Positions 1-8,268 of a DNA stretch of 64,000 bases are shown in pieces; position 1 is the stretch's first letter, and each line of letters starts with the position of its first letter. The position numbers and the translations under genes were made by a program. Below the pieces are notes generated by a model. The model did not search any database. It was not told where the DNA came from and saw only the letters and a list, made by a program, of their open reading frames with translations. This DNA is from DASRDS01 sp035570055 (GTDB lineage: Bacteria > Gemmatimonadota > Gemmatimonadetes > Gemmatimonadales > Gemmatimonadaceae): assembly GCA_035570055.1 (NCBI GenBank), contig DATMLM010000085.1, forward strand, positions 119,067 to 183,066. The letters are read 5' to 3'.

Positions 1-55
1 CGCCGGAGACGACTTTCTCGGCGATCGCGAAGAGTGCAGGATCAGCGAACCTCAT
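1..55 (-). CDS. N-terminal fragment of a gene running off the left edge
   Basis: The reverse complement of the left edge opens an ATG at 53-55 that overlaps the fabF stop as ATGA, the coupling used throughout this operon. Eighteen codons are visible, reading MRFADPALFAIAEKVVSG. The AIAEKVVSG stretch resembles the N-terminal helix of radical-SAM enzymes of the BioB/MqnE/MqnC type (usually ...AEKVLAGERLS...), but this is too little sequence to assign a function. It is probably the last or next gene of the acyl-lipid operon. I am fairly sure it is coding and unsure of its identity. Confidence 0.45.
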   Translation of the reverse strand, partial: MRFADPALFAIAEKVVSG

Positions 56-1302
56 ACACGGCGGAGTGCCAGTGTGACGTTGTGTCCGCCGAACCCGAAG
101 CTGTTCGTGAGCGCCGCTTGGAAGTCCCGGCGCACGGGCGCGTTCGGCGTGTAATTGAGATCGCACGACGGATCGGGCGTCTCGTAATTGATCGTCGGCG
201 GGACGGTGCACTCGCGCAACGCGAGCGCGGTGAAGATGAACTCCGCTCCGCCGGCCGCGCCGAGCATGTGCCCGGTGGCGGATTTGGTGGAGCTGACGTT
301 GATGTCCTTCGCGCGATCGCCGAATACACCCTTGATCGCCGTCGTCTCGCTGATGTCGCCGGTTGGCGTCGACGTGCCGTGCGCGTTGATGTAGCCGACG
401 TCGTCGGCACTGAGACCGGCGTCCGCCATCGCGGCGCGCATGGCACGCTGGGCGCCTTCCCCGCCCGGCGCGGGCGCCGTGAGGTGATAAGCGTCCCCCG
501 TGGCGCCGAACCCGACGACCTCGGCGTGAATGCGGGCGCCGCGGGCGCGGGCGTGCTCCCATTCCTCGAGGATGACGATGCCGGCGCCCTCGCCCATCAC
601 GAAGCCATCACGCGTTGCGTCGAATGGGCGTGACGCGGTCGCGGGTGTGTCGTTGCGCTCGGAGAGCGCCTTCATGTTCGCGAACCCACCGATAGCCATC
701 GGTGTCACCGTGGCCTCGGCGCCGCCCGTGATCATCACATCGGCGTCGCCATACTGGATCGCGCGGAACGCCGCGCCGATCGCGTGGGCACCCGTCGCGC
801 ACGCCGACACCGTGGCGTAGTTGGGCCCCTTGGCATTGAAGCGCATCGACACAATGCCCGCCGCGATGTCAGCAATGAACATCGGGATAAAGAACGGGGA
901 GATCCGCGAGGGGCCGTTCTCGTGATACACATCGTGCTGCTCTTCGAAGCTCTTGAGTCCGCCGATGCCGCTGCCGACGATCACCCCGATGCGCTCAGGG
1001 GGGATGCCGGCAGCAGAGCCGTTCACGGCGAGGCCAGAGTCGCGCATCGCCTGCACCGAGGCGGCGAGCGCGTACTGGGTGTACATATCGGACCGCTTGG
1101 CTTCCTTGCGGTCCATGTAGAGCAGCGGATCGAAGCCCTTGACCTCGGCCGCGAACCGTACCGGGAACGCCGATGCATCGAACTTGGTGATGGGCGCGGC
1201 TCCGCTCACGCCCTTGAGCAGCGAAGCCCAAGTCGCCGCCACGTCATTACCGACGGGCGAGATCATGCCCAGTCCGGTGACGGCGACCCGGCGACGCGTC
1301 AT
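52..1302 (-). CDS. fabF: beta-ketoacyl-ACP synthase II (FabF)
   Basis: FabF condenses malonyl-ACP with a growing acyl-ACP in type II fatty acid synthesis in the cytoplasm. The 416-residue length is normal for the family. The nucleophilic Cys168 lies in VSACATGAHA, His308 in INAHGTSTPTGD, Lys340 in SSTKSATGH and His345 in TGHMLGAAGG, giving the complete KAS II Cys-His-His set. The ATG start overlaps the acpP stop by 4 bp (ATGA), so fabF is translationally coupled to its carrier protein. It is the last complete gene of yceD-rpmF-plsX-fabH-fabD-fabG-acpP-fabF. Nothing in it looks damaged. Confidence 0.97.
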   Translation of the reverse strand: MTRRRVAVTGLGMISPVGNDVAATWASLLKGVSGAAPITKFDASAFPVRFAAEVKGFDPLLYMDRKEAKRSDMYTQYALAASVQAMRDSGLAVNGSAAGIPPERIGVIVGSGIGGLKSFEEQHDVYHENGPSRISPFFIPMFIADIAAGIVSMRFNAKGPNYATVSACATGAHAIGAAFRAIQYGDADVMITGGAEATVTPMAIGGFANMKALSERNDTPATASRPFDATRDGFVMGEGAGIVILEEWEHARARGARIHAEVVGFGATGDAYHLTAPAPGGEGAQRAMRAAMADAGLSADDVGYINAHGTSTPTGDISETTAIKGVFGDRAKDINVSSTKSATGHMLGAAGGAEFIFTALALRECTVPPTINYETPDPSCDLNYTPNAPVRRDFQAALTNSFGFGGHNVTLALRRV

Positions 1303-1538
1303 GCGGCGATCTTTTGATTCAAATACTTCATGGCATCGCCGACCGTCTTCAACTTCTCGGCGTCCTCATCCGGGATGTCGATATTGAACTCCTTCTCGAA
1401 CTCCATGACCAGCTCGACGATGTCGAGACTGTCAGCACCAAGGTCCTCGATGAAGTTCGCGTCGTCGGTCAGCTTCTCGCGCTCGACGCCGAGCTCCTTC
1501 TCGATAATCTCCTTGACTTTCTCTTCATTACCGGACAT
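1299..1538 (-). CDS. acpP: acyl carrier protein (AcpP)
   Basis: This is the small acidic carrier that holds acyl chains on 4'-phosphopantetheine during fatty acid synthesis. It has 79 residues, the family norm. Ser37 of the DSL motif (GADSLDIVELVMEFE) is the phosphopantetheinylation site. Helix II is the usual acidic partner-recognition helix. A purine-rich GAGGGG stretch about 8 nt before the ATG is a plausible ribosome binding site, and this gene has a true 60-bp spacer after fabG, in contrast to the overlaps around it. An own ribosome site fits the need for far more ACP than enzyme. Confidence 0.97.
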   Translation of the reverse strand: MSGNEEKVKEIIEKELGVEREKLTDDANFIEDLGADSLDIVELVMEFEKEFNIDIPDEDAEKLKTVGDAMKYLNQKIAA

Positions 1539-1598
1539 GCGCCCCTCGGTGGGTCAGAAGGTTGTTGGACAAGCTGCAAATCTAACGTTTTCGCTACC

Positions 1599-2336
1599 CT
1601 ACATCACCATGCCCCCGTCCACGACAAACACCTGTCCGGTGATATAGGACGCGTGGTCGGACGCGAGGAAGGTGACCAGTGATGCGATGTCATCCGGCGT
1701 GCCCAAGCGCTCCAATGGAATTTGGCGCATGAGCGTCTCGCGCGCATCCGGGGTCATCGCCTGAATCATGTCCGTCTCGATAAAACCGGGTGCGATGACG
1801 TTCGCCAGCACGTTCCGCGCGGCGAATTCTTTGGCCACGGATTTCGTGAGGCCAATGAGGCCGGCCTTACTGGCAGCGTAATTCGACTGCCCTTTGTTGC
1901 CGACCAGGCCGACGACGCTCGAGATATTGATCACGCGGCCCCAGCGGCGCTTCATCATCCCGCGGACCGCGGCCCGGGTCGTGACGAATGCGCCGCGCAG
2001 GTTCGCGTTGATCACCTCATCCCAGTCGGCGTCCTTGAGGCGCGGCAGGATGTTGTCGCGTGTGATACCGGCGTTGTTCACGAGGATATCAACCGCGCCG
2101 AACGCGCTCTCGACCGCGGCGATCATCGCGACCGCCGACTCGGTGTTGGCGACATCGGCCGCGAACCCCTGGGCGCCGTGCCCGAGCTCCGCGGCCGCCG
2201 ACTGCGCGGTCTCGGCGCTGCGGCCAACAACCGCCACACGCGCTCCGGCGGCCGCGAGCGAAGCGGCTATCGCGCGACCGATCCCGCGCGTCGCACCGGT
2301 CACGACCGCGGCCTTGCCCGTGAGATCGATTTTCAT
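1599..2336 (-). CDS. fabG: 3-oxoacyl-ACP reductase (FabG)
   Basis: FabG is the NADPH-dependent reductase that converts 3-ketoacyl-ACP to 3-hydroxyacyl-ACP. It is a classical 245-residue short-chain dehydrogenase. The cofactor loop TGATRGIG sits at residues 13-20, the NNAG motif at 87-90, and the catalytic Ser140, Tyr153 and Lys157 lie in ISSVVGLVG...SNYAASKAG. The C-terminal ITGQVFVVDGG is the family signature. The ATG overlaps the fabD stop as ATGA. Its position between fabD and acpP supports FabG over the many paralogous SDRs. Confidence 0.96.
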   Translation of the reverse strand: MKIDLTGKAAVVTGATRGIGRAIAASLAAAGARVAVVGRSAETAQSAAAELGHGAQGFAADVANTESAVAMIAAVESAFGAVDILVNNAGITRDNILPRLKDADWDEVINANLRGAFVTTRAAVRGMMKRRWGRVINISSVVGLVGNKGQSNYAASKAGLIGLTKSVAKEFAARNVLANVIAPGFIETDMIQAMTPDARETLMRQIPLERLGTPDDIASLVTFLASDHASYITGQVFVVDGGMVM

Positions 2337-3253
2337 ACCAGCACCGCGAGCACCGCTTCGATCTCAGCGGGTGTGCCGCACGAGGCAGTTTTGACCTGCG
2401 GCGCGATGCGCTTCACGAGACCCGTGAGCACACTGCCGGTGCCGACCTCCAAGAAGAGCGCATCGGGATATTGCCCCGCGAGGTTGCGAATCGTGTCCAC
2501 CCAGCGAACCGGCGACGTGAGCTGGTGTAATAGTTTGAGGCGCGCAACGTCAGGCGATGTCGAGGGTTGCGCGTCGACGTTAGAGTAGATTGGCAGCTGG
2601 GCTTCCGCGAACCCGGCTTCGTCGAGCGCGGCCTTGAGACCGGGAGCAGACGAAGCCATCAATGGCGAGTGGAATGCGCCGCTCACGGGCAGACGAATCG
2701 CGCGCTTGGCGCCGCGCTCTTTCGCGATGGCCATCGCGCGCTCGACGGCGTCGACTTCGCCCGAGATCACGATCTGGTCAGGCGCGTTGTAATTCGCCGC
2801 GACGACCGTGCCGCCGGCCTCGGCGCAGATATCCTCGATCGGCGAAGACGTGGTGCCGAGGATCGCCGCCATCGTGCCCGATGACGCCTGCCGCATGAGC
2901 TCGCCACGACGGCGGACGAGACGAGCGGCGTGTCCGAGCGACAATGCGCCGGCCGCGTGGTAGGCCGTGAACTCGCCCAGCGAGTGACCGGCAGCCGCGA
3001 CAGCGTGCGGCGCGAGAACGGCCCATACCGCGGCGCTGTGAGCCAGCAAGGCTGGCTGCGCGTTGTCGGTCATCGTGAGCTCGTCGGCCGGGCCATCGAA
3101 CATGAGTTGGGTGAGCTTGAAGCCGAGCGCTGCATCGACCGTCGTCAGGGCCGCTTGCGCCGCGGGAAAGGCCGCGGCGAGATCGCGGGCCATGCCGGGC
3201 TTCTGGGACCCCTGCCCTGGGAACAGCGCGACGACTTTCTGGGCCGCGCTCAA
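2333..3253 (-). CDS. fabD: malonyl-CoA:ACP transacylase (FabD)
   Basis: FabD loads malonyl from CoA onto ACP. The mature sequence begins LSAAQKVVALFPGQGSQ, where FPGQGSQ is the hallmark N-terminal motif. The nucleophile Ser lies in GHSLGEF (about residue 91) and the catalytic His in SGAFHSPLM (about 195). The frame stays open far upstream inside fabH, but homology begins here. I place the start at a TTG (3251-3253) that overlaps the fabH stop as TTGA, giving 306 residues. A GTG at 3277 is the alternative and would add eight residues. A GGTGGT stretch precedes the TTG. Confidence 0.94.
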   Translation of the reverse strand: MSAAQKVVALFPGQGSQKPGMARDLAAAFPAAQAALTTVDAALGFKLTQLMFDGPADELTMTDNAQPALLAHSAAVWAVLAPHAVAAAGHSLGEFTAYHAAGALSLGHAARLVRRRGELMRQASSGTMAAILGTTSSPIEDICAEAGGTVVAANYNAPDQIVISGEVDAVERAMAIAKERGAKRAIRLPVSGAFHSPLMASSAPGLKAALDEAGFAEAQLPIYSNVDAQPSTSPDVARLKLLHQLTSPVRWVDTIRNLAGQYPDALFLEVGTGSVLTGLVKRIAPQVKTASCGTPAEIEAVLAVLV

Positions 3254-4206
3254 AACCGTACCACCATCGATGCCCACGTGAGTCCGGCGCCGAAGGCCAC
3301 GAGCAAAGCCGTCGTGCCCTCTTTCACCCGGCCGCACTCGATCGCCTCGTCCAGCGCGATCGGCACGGATGCCGACGACGTGTTCCCGTAGCGGTCGACG
3401 TTGATGAAGACCTTGTCCAACGGCATGTTGGCGTGCTTCGCGGTCGCCTCGATGATCCGCACGTTGGCCTGATGCGGGATGAGGAGATCGATGTCGTTCC
3501 CGGTCAGGCGCGCGCCGTCGAGCGCGCGGTCCACGGCCTCGGCCATCGAGCGCACGGCGTACTTGAAGATCTCGCGGCCCTGCATCTTCACGAACGAGCA
3601 GCCGTTGTCTGGCGCCGGCCGATACAGCAGCTCGGCGAGCGCGCCATCGCTGCGCGTGAACGAGGAGAGGATCCCCTTGTGCGCCTTCGAGCGCTTGACG
3701 ACCGCGGCACCGGCGCCATCGCCGAAGAGCACGCAGGTCGTGCGGTCCGTCCAGTCCAGGATGGCGCTCATCTTCTCGGACCCGATGACGAGGATCGTCT
3801 CGGCCGAGCCGGTGGCGATCATGCCCTCGGCGAGCGTGAGGCCGTAGAGCCAACCGGAGCAGGCGGCCGCGATGTCGAAGGCCGCGGCGCGAGAAGCGCC
3901 GAGTGCCGCCTGGATCGAGACGGCGGTCGAGGGCAGCGGGCGGTCTGGGGCGGCGGTGCTCAGGATAATGGAGTCGAGCTCGCCGGGGGTGACGCCGGCG
4001 CGTTGCATCGCCTTCCGCGCGGCATCGACGCCCATGGAGCACGTCGACTCGCCGTTCTTCGCGATGTAGCGCTGGTGGATCCCGGAGCGCTCGACGATCC
4101 AGTCGTGCGACGTCTCGATGCCGATCGAGGCGAAGTCGTGGTTCGTCATCACGTGCGACGGGAGGCCGCGGCCGGTGCCGGCCAGGTAGGCGATCGGGCG
4201 CTTCAC
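3250..4206 (-). CDS. fabH: beta-ketoacyl-ACP synthase III (FabH)
   Basis: FabH starts fatty acid synthesis by condensing a short acyl-CoA primer with malonyl-ACP. It has 318 residues. The active-site Cys116 is in DIAAACSGWLYG, His245 in IPHQANVRI and Asn275 in DRYGNTSSAS, the complete KAS III triad. The C-terminal GAGLTWAS motif is typical. The ATG overlaps the plsX stop by 4 bp, and its own stop overlaps the start of fabD. The primer specificity (acetyl versus branched) cannot be read with confidence. Confidence 0.97.
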   Translation of the reverse strand: MKRPIAYLAGTGRGLPSHVMTNHDFASIGIETSHDWIVERSGIHQRYIAKNGESTCSMGVDAARKAMQRAGVTPGELDSIILSTAAPDRPLPSTAVSIQAALGASRAAAFDIAAACSGWLYGLTLAEGMIATGSAETILVIGSEKMSAILDWTDRTTCVLFGDGAGAAVVKRSKAHKGILSSFTRSDGALAELLYRPAPDNGCSFVKMQGREIFKYAVRSMAEAVDRALDGARLTGNDIDLLIPHQANVRIIEATAKHANMPLDKVFINVDRYGNTSSASVPIALDEAIECGRVKEGTTALLVAFGAGLTWASMVVRF

Positions 4207-5192
4207 GCGGAGACCGACTGGGACAGGCGGCGGCTCGCGTGCTCGGTCATGTGGCTCTCGACGGCCCGCAACGCGACGCGAATCGCGTTCTTGATCGCGC
4301 GGTCGTTCGACTTGCCGTGCGAGATGATGCTCACGCCCTGAACGCCCAGGAGCGGCGCGCCGCCGTGCTCCGAGTAGTCGAGTTGCGCCAGGCCCCGCTG
4401 CAACTGCTTGGGGTCCATCTTGAGTCCTTCGCCGATCCAGCGTGTCACGACCGGGGCGATCGACTCGTAGAACTTGAGGAGGACGTTGCCCACAAAGCCA
4501 TCGCAGACCACGACGTCGATCGGGCCTCGTTCGCTCTGGCCCAACGGGATGTCTCGGCCCTCGACATTTCCCTGAAAGTTGAGGCCAGAGGTCCTGAGCA
4601 TCGCGTTGGCCTCTTTCACGACGGCATTCCCTTTCTCGTCTTCTTCGCCAACCGACAACAAGCCGATCACGGGATTTGGCCGGTTCAAGAGATCTTCGGC
4701 GTAGACCGAGCCGAGGCGGGCGAATTGCACGAGCTCCTCGGCCGAGCAGTCGACATTGGCGCCGCTGTCGAGGACGAGAACGGGCTTGAGAGCCGTTGGA
4801 AACACGGTGCCGATCGCGGGCCGCTCGAGGCCGGGCATCAGCTTGAGAATGCGCATGGATGCCGCCATCTGCGCGCCGGTGTTGCCGGCCGAGACGAACG
4901 CATCCGAGAGGCCGCGGGGCTGGAGCTCGAGACCAACGACCATGGAGCTCGCCTTGCTGCGCAGGGCGACACTCGGCTTGTCCGTCATCGCGATCACGTC
5001 CGCGGCCGGAACAATCTCCAAACGCGAACGGTCAGCCTTCAGGGCATCGAGCTCGGCTTCGATGACGGCTGGCTGTCCAACGAGTTGGATCGTGTGAGCG
5101 GCGGGCAGCTCCGCGAGGGCGAGCAGCGCGCCGGCAATCGCGGCGCGGGGGGCGTGGTCACCCCCCATCGCGTCCAACGCGATGCGCGCCAA
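4203..5192 (-). CDS. plsX: phosphate acyltransferase PlsX
   Basis: PlsX makes acyl-phosphate from acyl-ACP, the first step of the PlsX-PlsY route into phospholipids, at the inner face of the membrane. The 329 residues begin with the family signature MARIALDAMGGDHAP. Downstream GANVDCSAEELVQFA and VVCDGFVGNVLLKFYES are conserved PlsX blocks. It follows rpmF after a 3-bp gap, giving the widespread yceD-rpmF-plsX-fabH order that links ribosome and membrane synthesis. Confidence 0.97.
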   Translation of the reverse strand: MARIALDAMGGDHAPRAAIAGALLALAELPAAHTIQLVGQPAVIEAELDALKADRSRLEIVPAADVIAMTDKPSVALRSKASSMVVGLELQPRGLSDAFVSAGNTGAQMAASMRILKLMPGLERPAIGTVFPTALKPVLVLDSGANVDCSAEELVQFARLGSVYAEDLLNRPNPVIGLLSVGEEDEKGNAVVKEANAMLRTSGLNFQGNVEGRDIPLGQSERGPIDVVVCDGFVGNVLLKFYESIAPVVTRWIGEGLKMDPKQLQRGLAQLDYSEHGGAPLLGVQGVSIISHGKSNDRAIKNAIRVALRAVESHMTEHASRRLSQSVSA

Positions 5193-5195
5193 GGC

Positions 5196-5378
5196 TTAAG
5201 CCTCTTTGGCTACGACTCGCTGCTCACCCGCATAGTACCCGCACTCCTCGCACACATGGTGTGGGCGCTTCATGCTGTTGCAGCGCGGACATGCCTGCAG
5301 CACGATCGCCGGCGCCGTCTTGTGCGTGTTGCGTGCGCGCTTCTTTCGCTTCGAGGTACGTCTCTTCGGAACGGCCAT
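5196..5378 (-). CDS. rpmF: 50S ribosomal protein L32
   Basis: This is a small basic protein of the large ribosomal subunit. It begins MAVPKRRTSKRKKRARN, the L32 signature, and carries a zinc ribbon with Cys30, Cys33, Cys43 and Cys46 (CPRC...CEEC). It is 60 residues long. The frame is open further upstream, but the conserved MAVPKRR start fixes the ATG at 5378. It sits 2 bp after the yceD stop in the classical yceD-rpmF-plsX cluster. Confidence 0.97.
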   Translation of the reverse strand: MAVPKRRTSKRKKRARNTHKTAPAIVLQACPRCNSMKRPHHVCEECGYYAGEQRVVAKEA

Positions 5379-5380
5379 TG

Positions 5381-5896
5381 CTAGTGATGGTCGGAGTGGT
5401 CGCGGGCAGCTTTGAGCGCCGCCCACCTGCTATCGGTTGCCGGCTCGCAGGAGCACGCGCCGGCGTTCAAGTCAGCCCCGCATGTGGGACACAAGCCGCG
5501 GCAGTCCTCACGACACTGGACATACGCCGGCGCGGCCAGGAGCCACTGTTCGCGGATGGCCGGCCTCAGATCGAGGCCGTTCTCCCGCGGGTCGAACACG
5601 AACACATCAGGATCTTCGAGATCGTCGGAGCCGTCCTCTACGAACACGAAATGCGCTGGCTCCGCGACATCCACGTCAACGTCGGTCAAACACTTCCGGC
5701 ATTCACCATGAACCGCCCCGGCAATCCGGCCGCTGAAATAATACCGGGCTGAGCCGGCCTGCGAGAGCCGCCCAGTCACCCGGACACCTGCGACCGGTAC
5801 CGTATCGTGCTCCTGCCACACCGGGTCGCCGGACTCTAACACACCATCAACAGTCGCGGCGGCCGACGAGAGCGAGCGGAGGTCGAACACCAACAT
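5381..5896 (-). CDS. YceD/DUF177 family protein
   Basis: Members of the YceD (DUF177) family are encoded beside rpmF across bacteria, and plant homologues are linked to 23S rRNA accumulation, so a role in large-subunit assembly is likely. The 171-residue product starts MLVFDLRSL. It has the GECRKCL motif (Cys66, Cys69) followed by an acidic segment and a Cys-rich C-terminus (EDCRGLCPTCG, GACSCE), a probable metal-binding knuckle. The longer open frame upstream lacks homology, so I start at ATG 5896. It is first in the rpmF-plsX-fab operon. Confidence 0.9.
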   Translation of the reverse strand: MLVFDLRSLSSAAATVDGVLESGDPVWQEHDTVPVAGVRVTGRLSQAGSARYYFSGRIAGAVHGECRKCLTDVDVDVAEPAHFVFVEDGSDDLEDPDVFVFDPRENGLDLRPAIREQWLLAAPAYVQCREDCRGLCPTCGADLNAGACSCEPATDSRWAALKAARDHSDHH

Positions 5897-5929
5897 AGCA
5901 CGGTAAGATACGCCCCTACGGGGGCTTAC
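5897..5929 (-). promoter_or_regulatory. putative leaderless promoter and hairpin before yceD
   Basis: On the minus strand TATCTT (5905-5910) matches TAnnnT and ends exactly 8 nt before the yceD ATG, so transcription would begin at or next to the start codon. No Shine-Dalgarno sequence is visible. Immediately upstream, GCCCC (5912-5916) and GGGGC (5921-5925) form an inverted repeat around TACG, with outer GTAA/TTAC arms at 5903-5906 and 5926-5929. This could be a DNA operator or a hairpin in a longer transcript. No convincing -35 box is visible. Confidence 0.35.
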
Positions 5930-6077
5930 GGTAGCGTCTGGATTACCTCGGCCACCAATACCGCATCGTGGCGATGGCAATCGCGAGAACCACCATGTAG
6001 ACACCGCAGCGCCGCCACGAACAGTTGGAAGGCCTCGTCGAGGCTCATGGGTGCGCTCGCTCGTCGACAGCACCGGC
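5930..6077. other. ndk-yceD intergenic stretch, no clear gene
   Basis: I see no confident gene here. A 40-codon minus-strand frame starts at ATG 6048 (MSLDEAFQLFVAALR...) and ends at 5926. A second frame within it reads VYMVVLAIAIATMRYWWPR, a short membrane-like segment. The two would join only by a frameshift, so this may be a decayed or frameshifted small membrane gene, or chance. A GC-rich inverted repeat (ACCGGC 6072-6077, GCCGGT 6084-6089) overlaps the ndk stop but lacks a U-tract. Confidence 0.3.
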
Positions 6078-6500
6078 CTAGGCGCCGGTCAACACGTCTG
6101 ATTGGGCGAAGAAGAAGCCGATTTCGCGGGACGCGTTGTCGTCGGAGTCCGACGCGTGGATTGCGTTTCGCTCCTTTGACTCGGCGTAGAGCTTCCGGAT
6201 GGTGCCGGGAGCGGCTTGGGCCGGGTCGGTGGCGCCGATGACGACGCGGAGAGTGGAGACGGCGTCGTCGCGGGAGAGGGCGATCGGCATGCACGGGCCT
6301 GAGGTCATGAAGGCGACCAGCGACGAGTAGAATGGGCGCTCGCGGTGGACCTCGTAGAAAGTGCCGGCTTGGGCCGGGGTCAGGTGGAGGACGCGGGTGG
6401 CGAGGACGCGGAAGCCTGCGTTTTCCAGGTGCGCGAGAATGAGGCCGGCCTTGCCGGTGGCGAAGGCGTCCGGCTTGATGATGGCGAGAGTTCGGGTCAT
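6078..6500 (-). CDS. ndk: nucleoside diphosphate kinase
   Basis: Ndk moves the gamma-phosphate between NTPs and NDPs through a phosphohistidine. It has 140 residues with the N-terminal TLAIIKPDAF motif and the active site His115 in RNAIHASDS. GTIRKLYAE is the conserved nucleotide-binding block. The start overlaps the preceding gene's stop by one base (TAATG). Its place after sucCD is sensible because succinyl-CoA synthetase makes ATP or GTP that Ndk can equilibrate. Confidence 0.97.
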   Translation of the reverse strand: MTRTLAIIKPDAFATGKAGLILAHLENAGFRVLATRVLHLTPAQAGTFYEVHRERPFYSSLVAFMTSGPCMPIALSRDDAVSTLRVVIGATDPAQAAPGTIRKLYAESKERNAIHASDSDDNASREIGFFFAQSDVLTGA

Positions 6501-7387
6501 TACGATCCTATCAGTTTGCGAACGATGTCACCGCGGGTGAGAAATCCGACGAGCAGGCCGTCCCGGACGACCGGGACGCGCTCGACATCCTTGTTCGTCA
6601 TGAGCGACGCCACCTCGGCGAGCGGCTCGTCGGGCGAGACGCAGAGCACCTGGCGCGTCATCACGTCGCGTACCGTGCGACGTGGGGGTTTGGGCGTGGG
6701 GCGGTCGGCGCCGGCCTGGCCGCCCTGGAGATAGCTGCCGAGGAGGTCGCGCACCAGGTCGCGCGAGGACAGCATGCCGACGAGGCGGCCGTCGACCTCG
6801 ACGACCGGGAGTGCGCTGACGCGCCAGCGGACCATCTCGCGGGCCGCCTCCTTGACCGGCGTGTCAGGGCGCGTGGTGTGCGGACGCTCGGTCATCATCT
6901 CGCGCACCGTGAGTTGGGCCGGCAGCTCGTACTCGCGCAGTTCCTCGAGTTGGACCAACGCCTGGGGGGTTTCTTGCGCGAGAACCGCGTCGACCCGTTC
7001 GGCGCTCGATAAGAATCGCGCGAACGCACCGACGACTTGCAGGTAACGAGCCGCGAGACGGGGAGGTGCGACCACTAACAGCAATACACGCGCGCATTGG
7101 CGATCGCCGTCGGAGAGCTCGCGGCAGATTGCGTTTTCGGCGGTGCCGAGCGCGACGATGAGTTGGGACGTGGCATCGGTGCGATAGTGCAACAGAAACG
7201 CTCGATCGCCCATGGCGACGATGTCTTCCGGGAGCTCTTCGTCGATGCGCTGACGGAGCTTTTCGGCGTCGGTGACGGCGCCTGATTTTTCCAGCTGGGC
7301 GACCAGCTCGCGCGCGGCATCCTCGACCGTGGTCGCTTGGAGCCGGACCACGACGCGATCCGCGCGGAGCAAGTCAGCCAGTGTCAC
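6500..7387 (-). CDS. PTS-IIA-like / double CBS domain protein
   Basis: The 295-residue protein joins a PTS fructose/nitrogen IIA-like domain (about 1-150) to two CBS domains (about 160-215 and 238-295) through a Gly/Pro linker. In the IIA part His67 of FLLHYRTDATSQLIVALG aligns base for base in spacing with the phosphorylated His of LPHAR motifs, so the phospho-acceptor seems to be kept. CBS domains usually bind adenine nucleotides and sense energy charge. The GTG start overlaps the sucD stop (GTGA) and the stop overlaps ndk. I infer an energy- or PTSNtr-linked regulatory role. No EI or HPr gene lies in the window and the target is unknown. Confidence 0.8.
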   Translation of the reverse strand: MTLADLLRADRVVVRLQATTVEDAARELVAQLEKSGAVTDAEKLRQRIDEELPEDIVAMGDRAFLLHYRTDATSQLIVALGTAENAICRELSDGDRQCARVLLLVVAPPRLAARYLQVVGAFARFLSSAERVDAVLAQETPQALVQLEELREYELPAQLTVREMMTERPHTTRPDTPVKEAAREMVRWRVSALPVVEVDGRLVGMLSSRDLVRDLLGSYLQGGQAGADRPTPKPPRRTVRDVMTRQVLCVSPDEPLAEVASLMTNKDVERVPVVRDGLLVGFLTRGDIVRKLIGS

Positions 7388-8268
7388 TTGCTGACGACAG
7401 CGGCCAAGCGCTCGCGCACGAGACCAACGACGTCCACCGGGCGATCAGCGACGGGTATGCCGGCCGCGCGCAGGGCCGCGACCTTGTCGGCGGCCGTCTG
7501 GCCGGCGCCGCCGGCGATTGCGCCTGCATGACCCATCCGGCGGCCTGGCGGTGCCGTGCGGCCGGCGATGAACCCGACGACCGGCTTCGTCATCTTGGAC
7601 CTGACATAGTCAGCGGCATCTTGCTCATCGCTGCCGCCGATCTCGCCGATCATCACGACCGCTTCGGTCGCCGGATCGGCTTGGAACGCCGCGAGGCAGT
7701 CGACGAAGTTCGTGCCGTTGATCGGGTCACCACCGATGCCAACGCACGTCGTTTGACCGAGGCCCGCTTTCGTGAGCTGGTTGACGACTTCGTAGGTGAG
7801 GGTGCCGGAGCGACTCACCAAACCGATCGGGCCCGGTGTACAGATGCGGCCAGGTATGATTCCGACTTTGCTCGCGCCTGGGGAGATGAGACCCGGGCAG
7901 TTTGGACCGATGAGGCGCGCTTTGTGTTCTTTGACGTACGGATAGACGCGCGTCATGTCGAGGACGGGCACGCCCTCGGTGATGCAGACAATGAGCGGGA
8001 TCGCCGCGGCCGCGGCCTCCATGATCGCGTCGGCCGCGAAGAGCGGCGGCACGTAGATCACCGACGTGTTCGCGTGGGTCGCCAACACGGCGTCAGCCAC
8101 CGTGTTGAAGATCGGCACGCCCTCGAATGTCGTGCCGCCCTTCCCTGGCGTGACGCCCGCCACGACCTTCGTGCCGTACTCGATCGCCTGGCGCGTGTGG
8201 AACGAGCCATCGCGGCCGGTGATGCCCTGAACGACCAGGCGCGTGCCGGAATCGATATAGATGCTCAC
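7384..8268 (-). CDS. sucD: succinyl-CoA synthetase alpha subunit
   Basis: With SucC it converts succinyl-CoA, Pi and NDP to succinate, CoA and NTP in the TCA cycle. It is 294 residues long with an N-terminal CoA-binding Rossmann domain (VQGITGRDGSFHT) and the phosphohistidine His247 in GRRMGHAGAIAGG. The start is a GTG overlapping the sucC stop (GTGA), which ensures coupled 1:1 synthesis. The C-terminal residues after His247 are complete. Confidence 0.97.
   Translation of the reverse strand: MSIYIDSGTRLVVQGITGRDGSFHTRQAIEYGTKVVAGVTPGKGGTTFEGVPIFNTVADAVLATHANTSVIYVPPLFAADAIMEAAAAAIPLIVCITEGVPVLDMTRVYPYVKEHKARLIGPNCPGLISPGASKVGIIPGRICTPGPIGLVSRSGTLTYEVVNQLTKAGLGQTTCVGIGGDPINGTNFVDCLAAFQADPATEAVVMIGEIGGSDEQDAADYVRSKMTKPVVGFIAGRTAPPGRRMGHAGAIAGGAGQTAADKVAALRAAGIPVADRPVDVVGLVRERLAAVVSK

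Noticed and set aside
3257..4042. N-terminal extension of the fabD frame to 569 codons
   Set aside because: The extra 260 codons lie inside fabH in another frame and have no homology. FabD begins at the FPGQGSQ region.
6072..6089. GC inverted repeat at the ndk stop as a terminator
   Set aside because: There is no U-tract after it on the minus strand, and the stem is only 6 bp.
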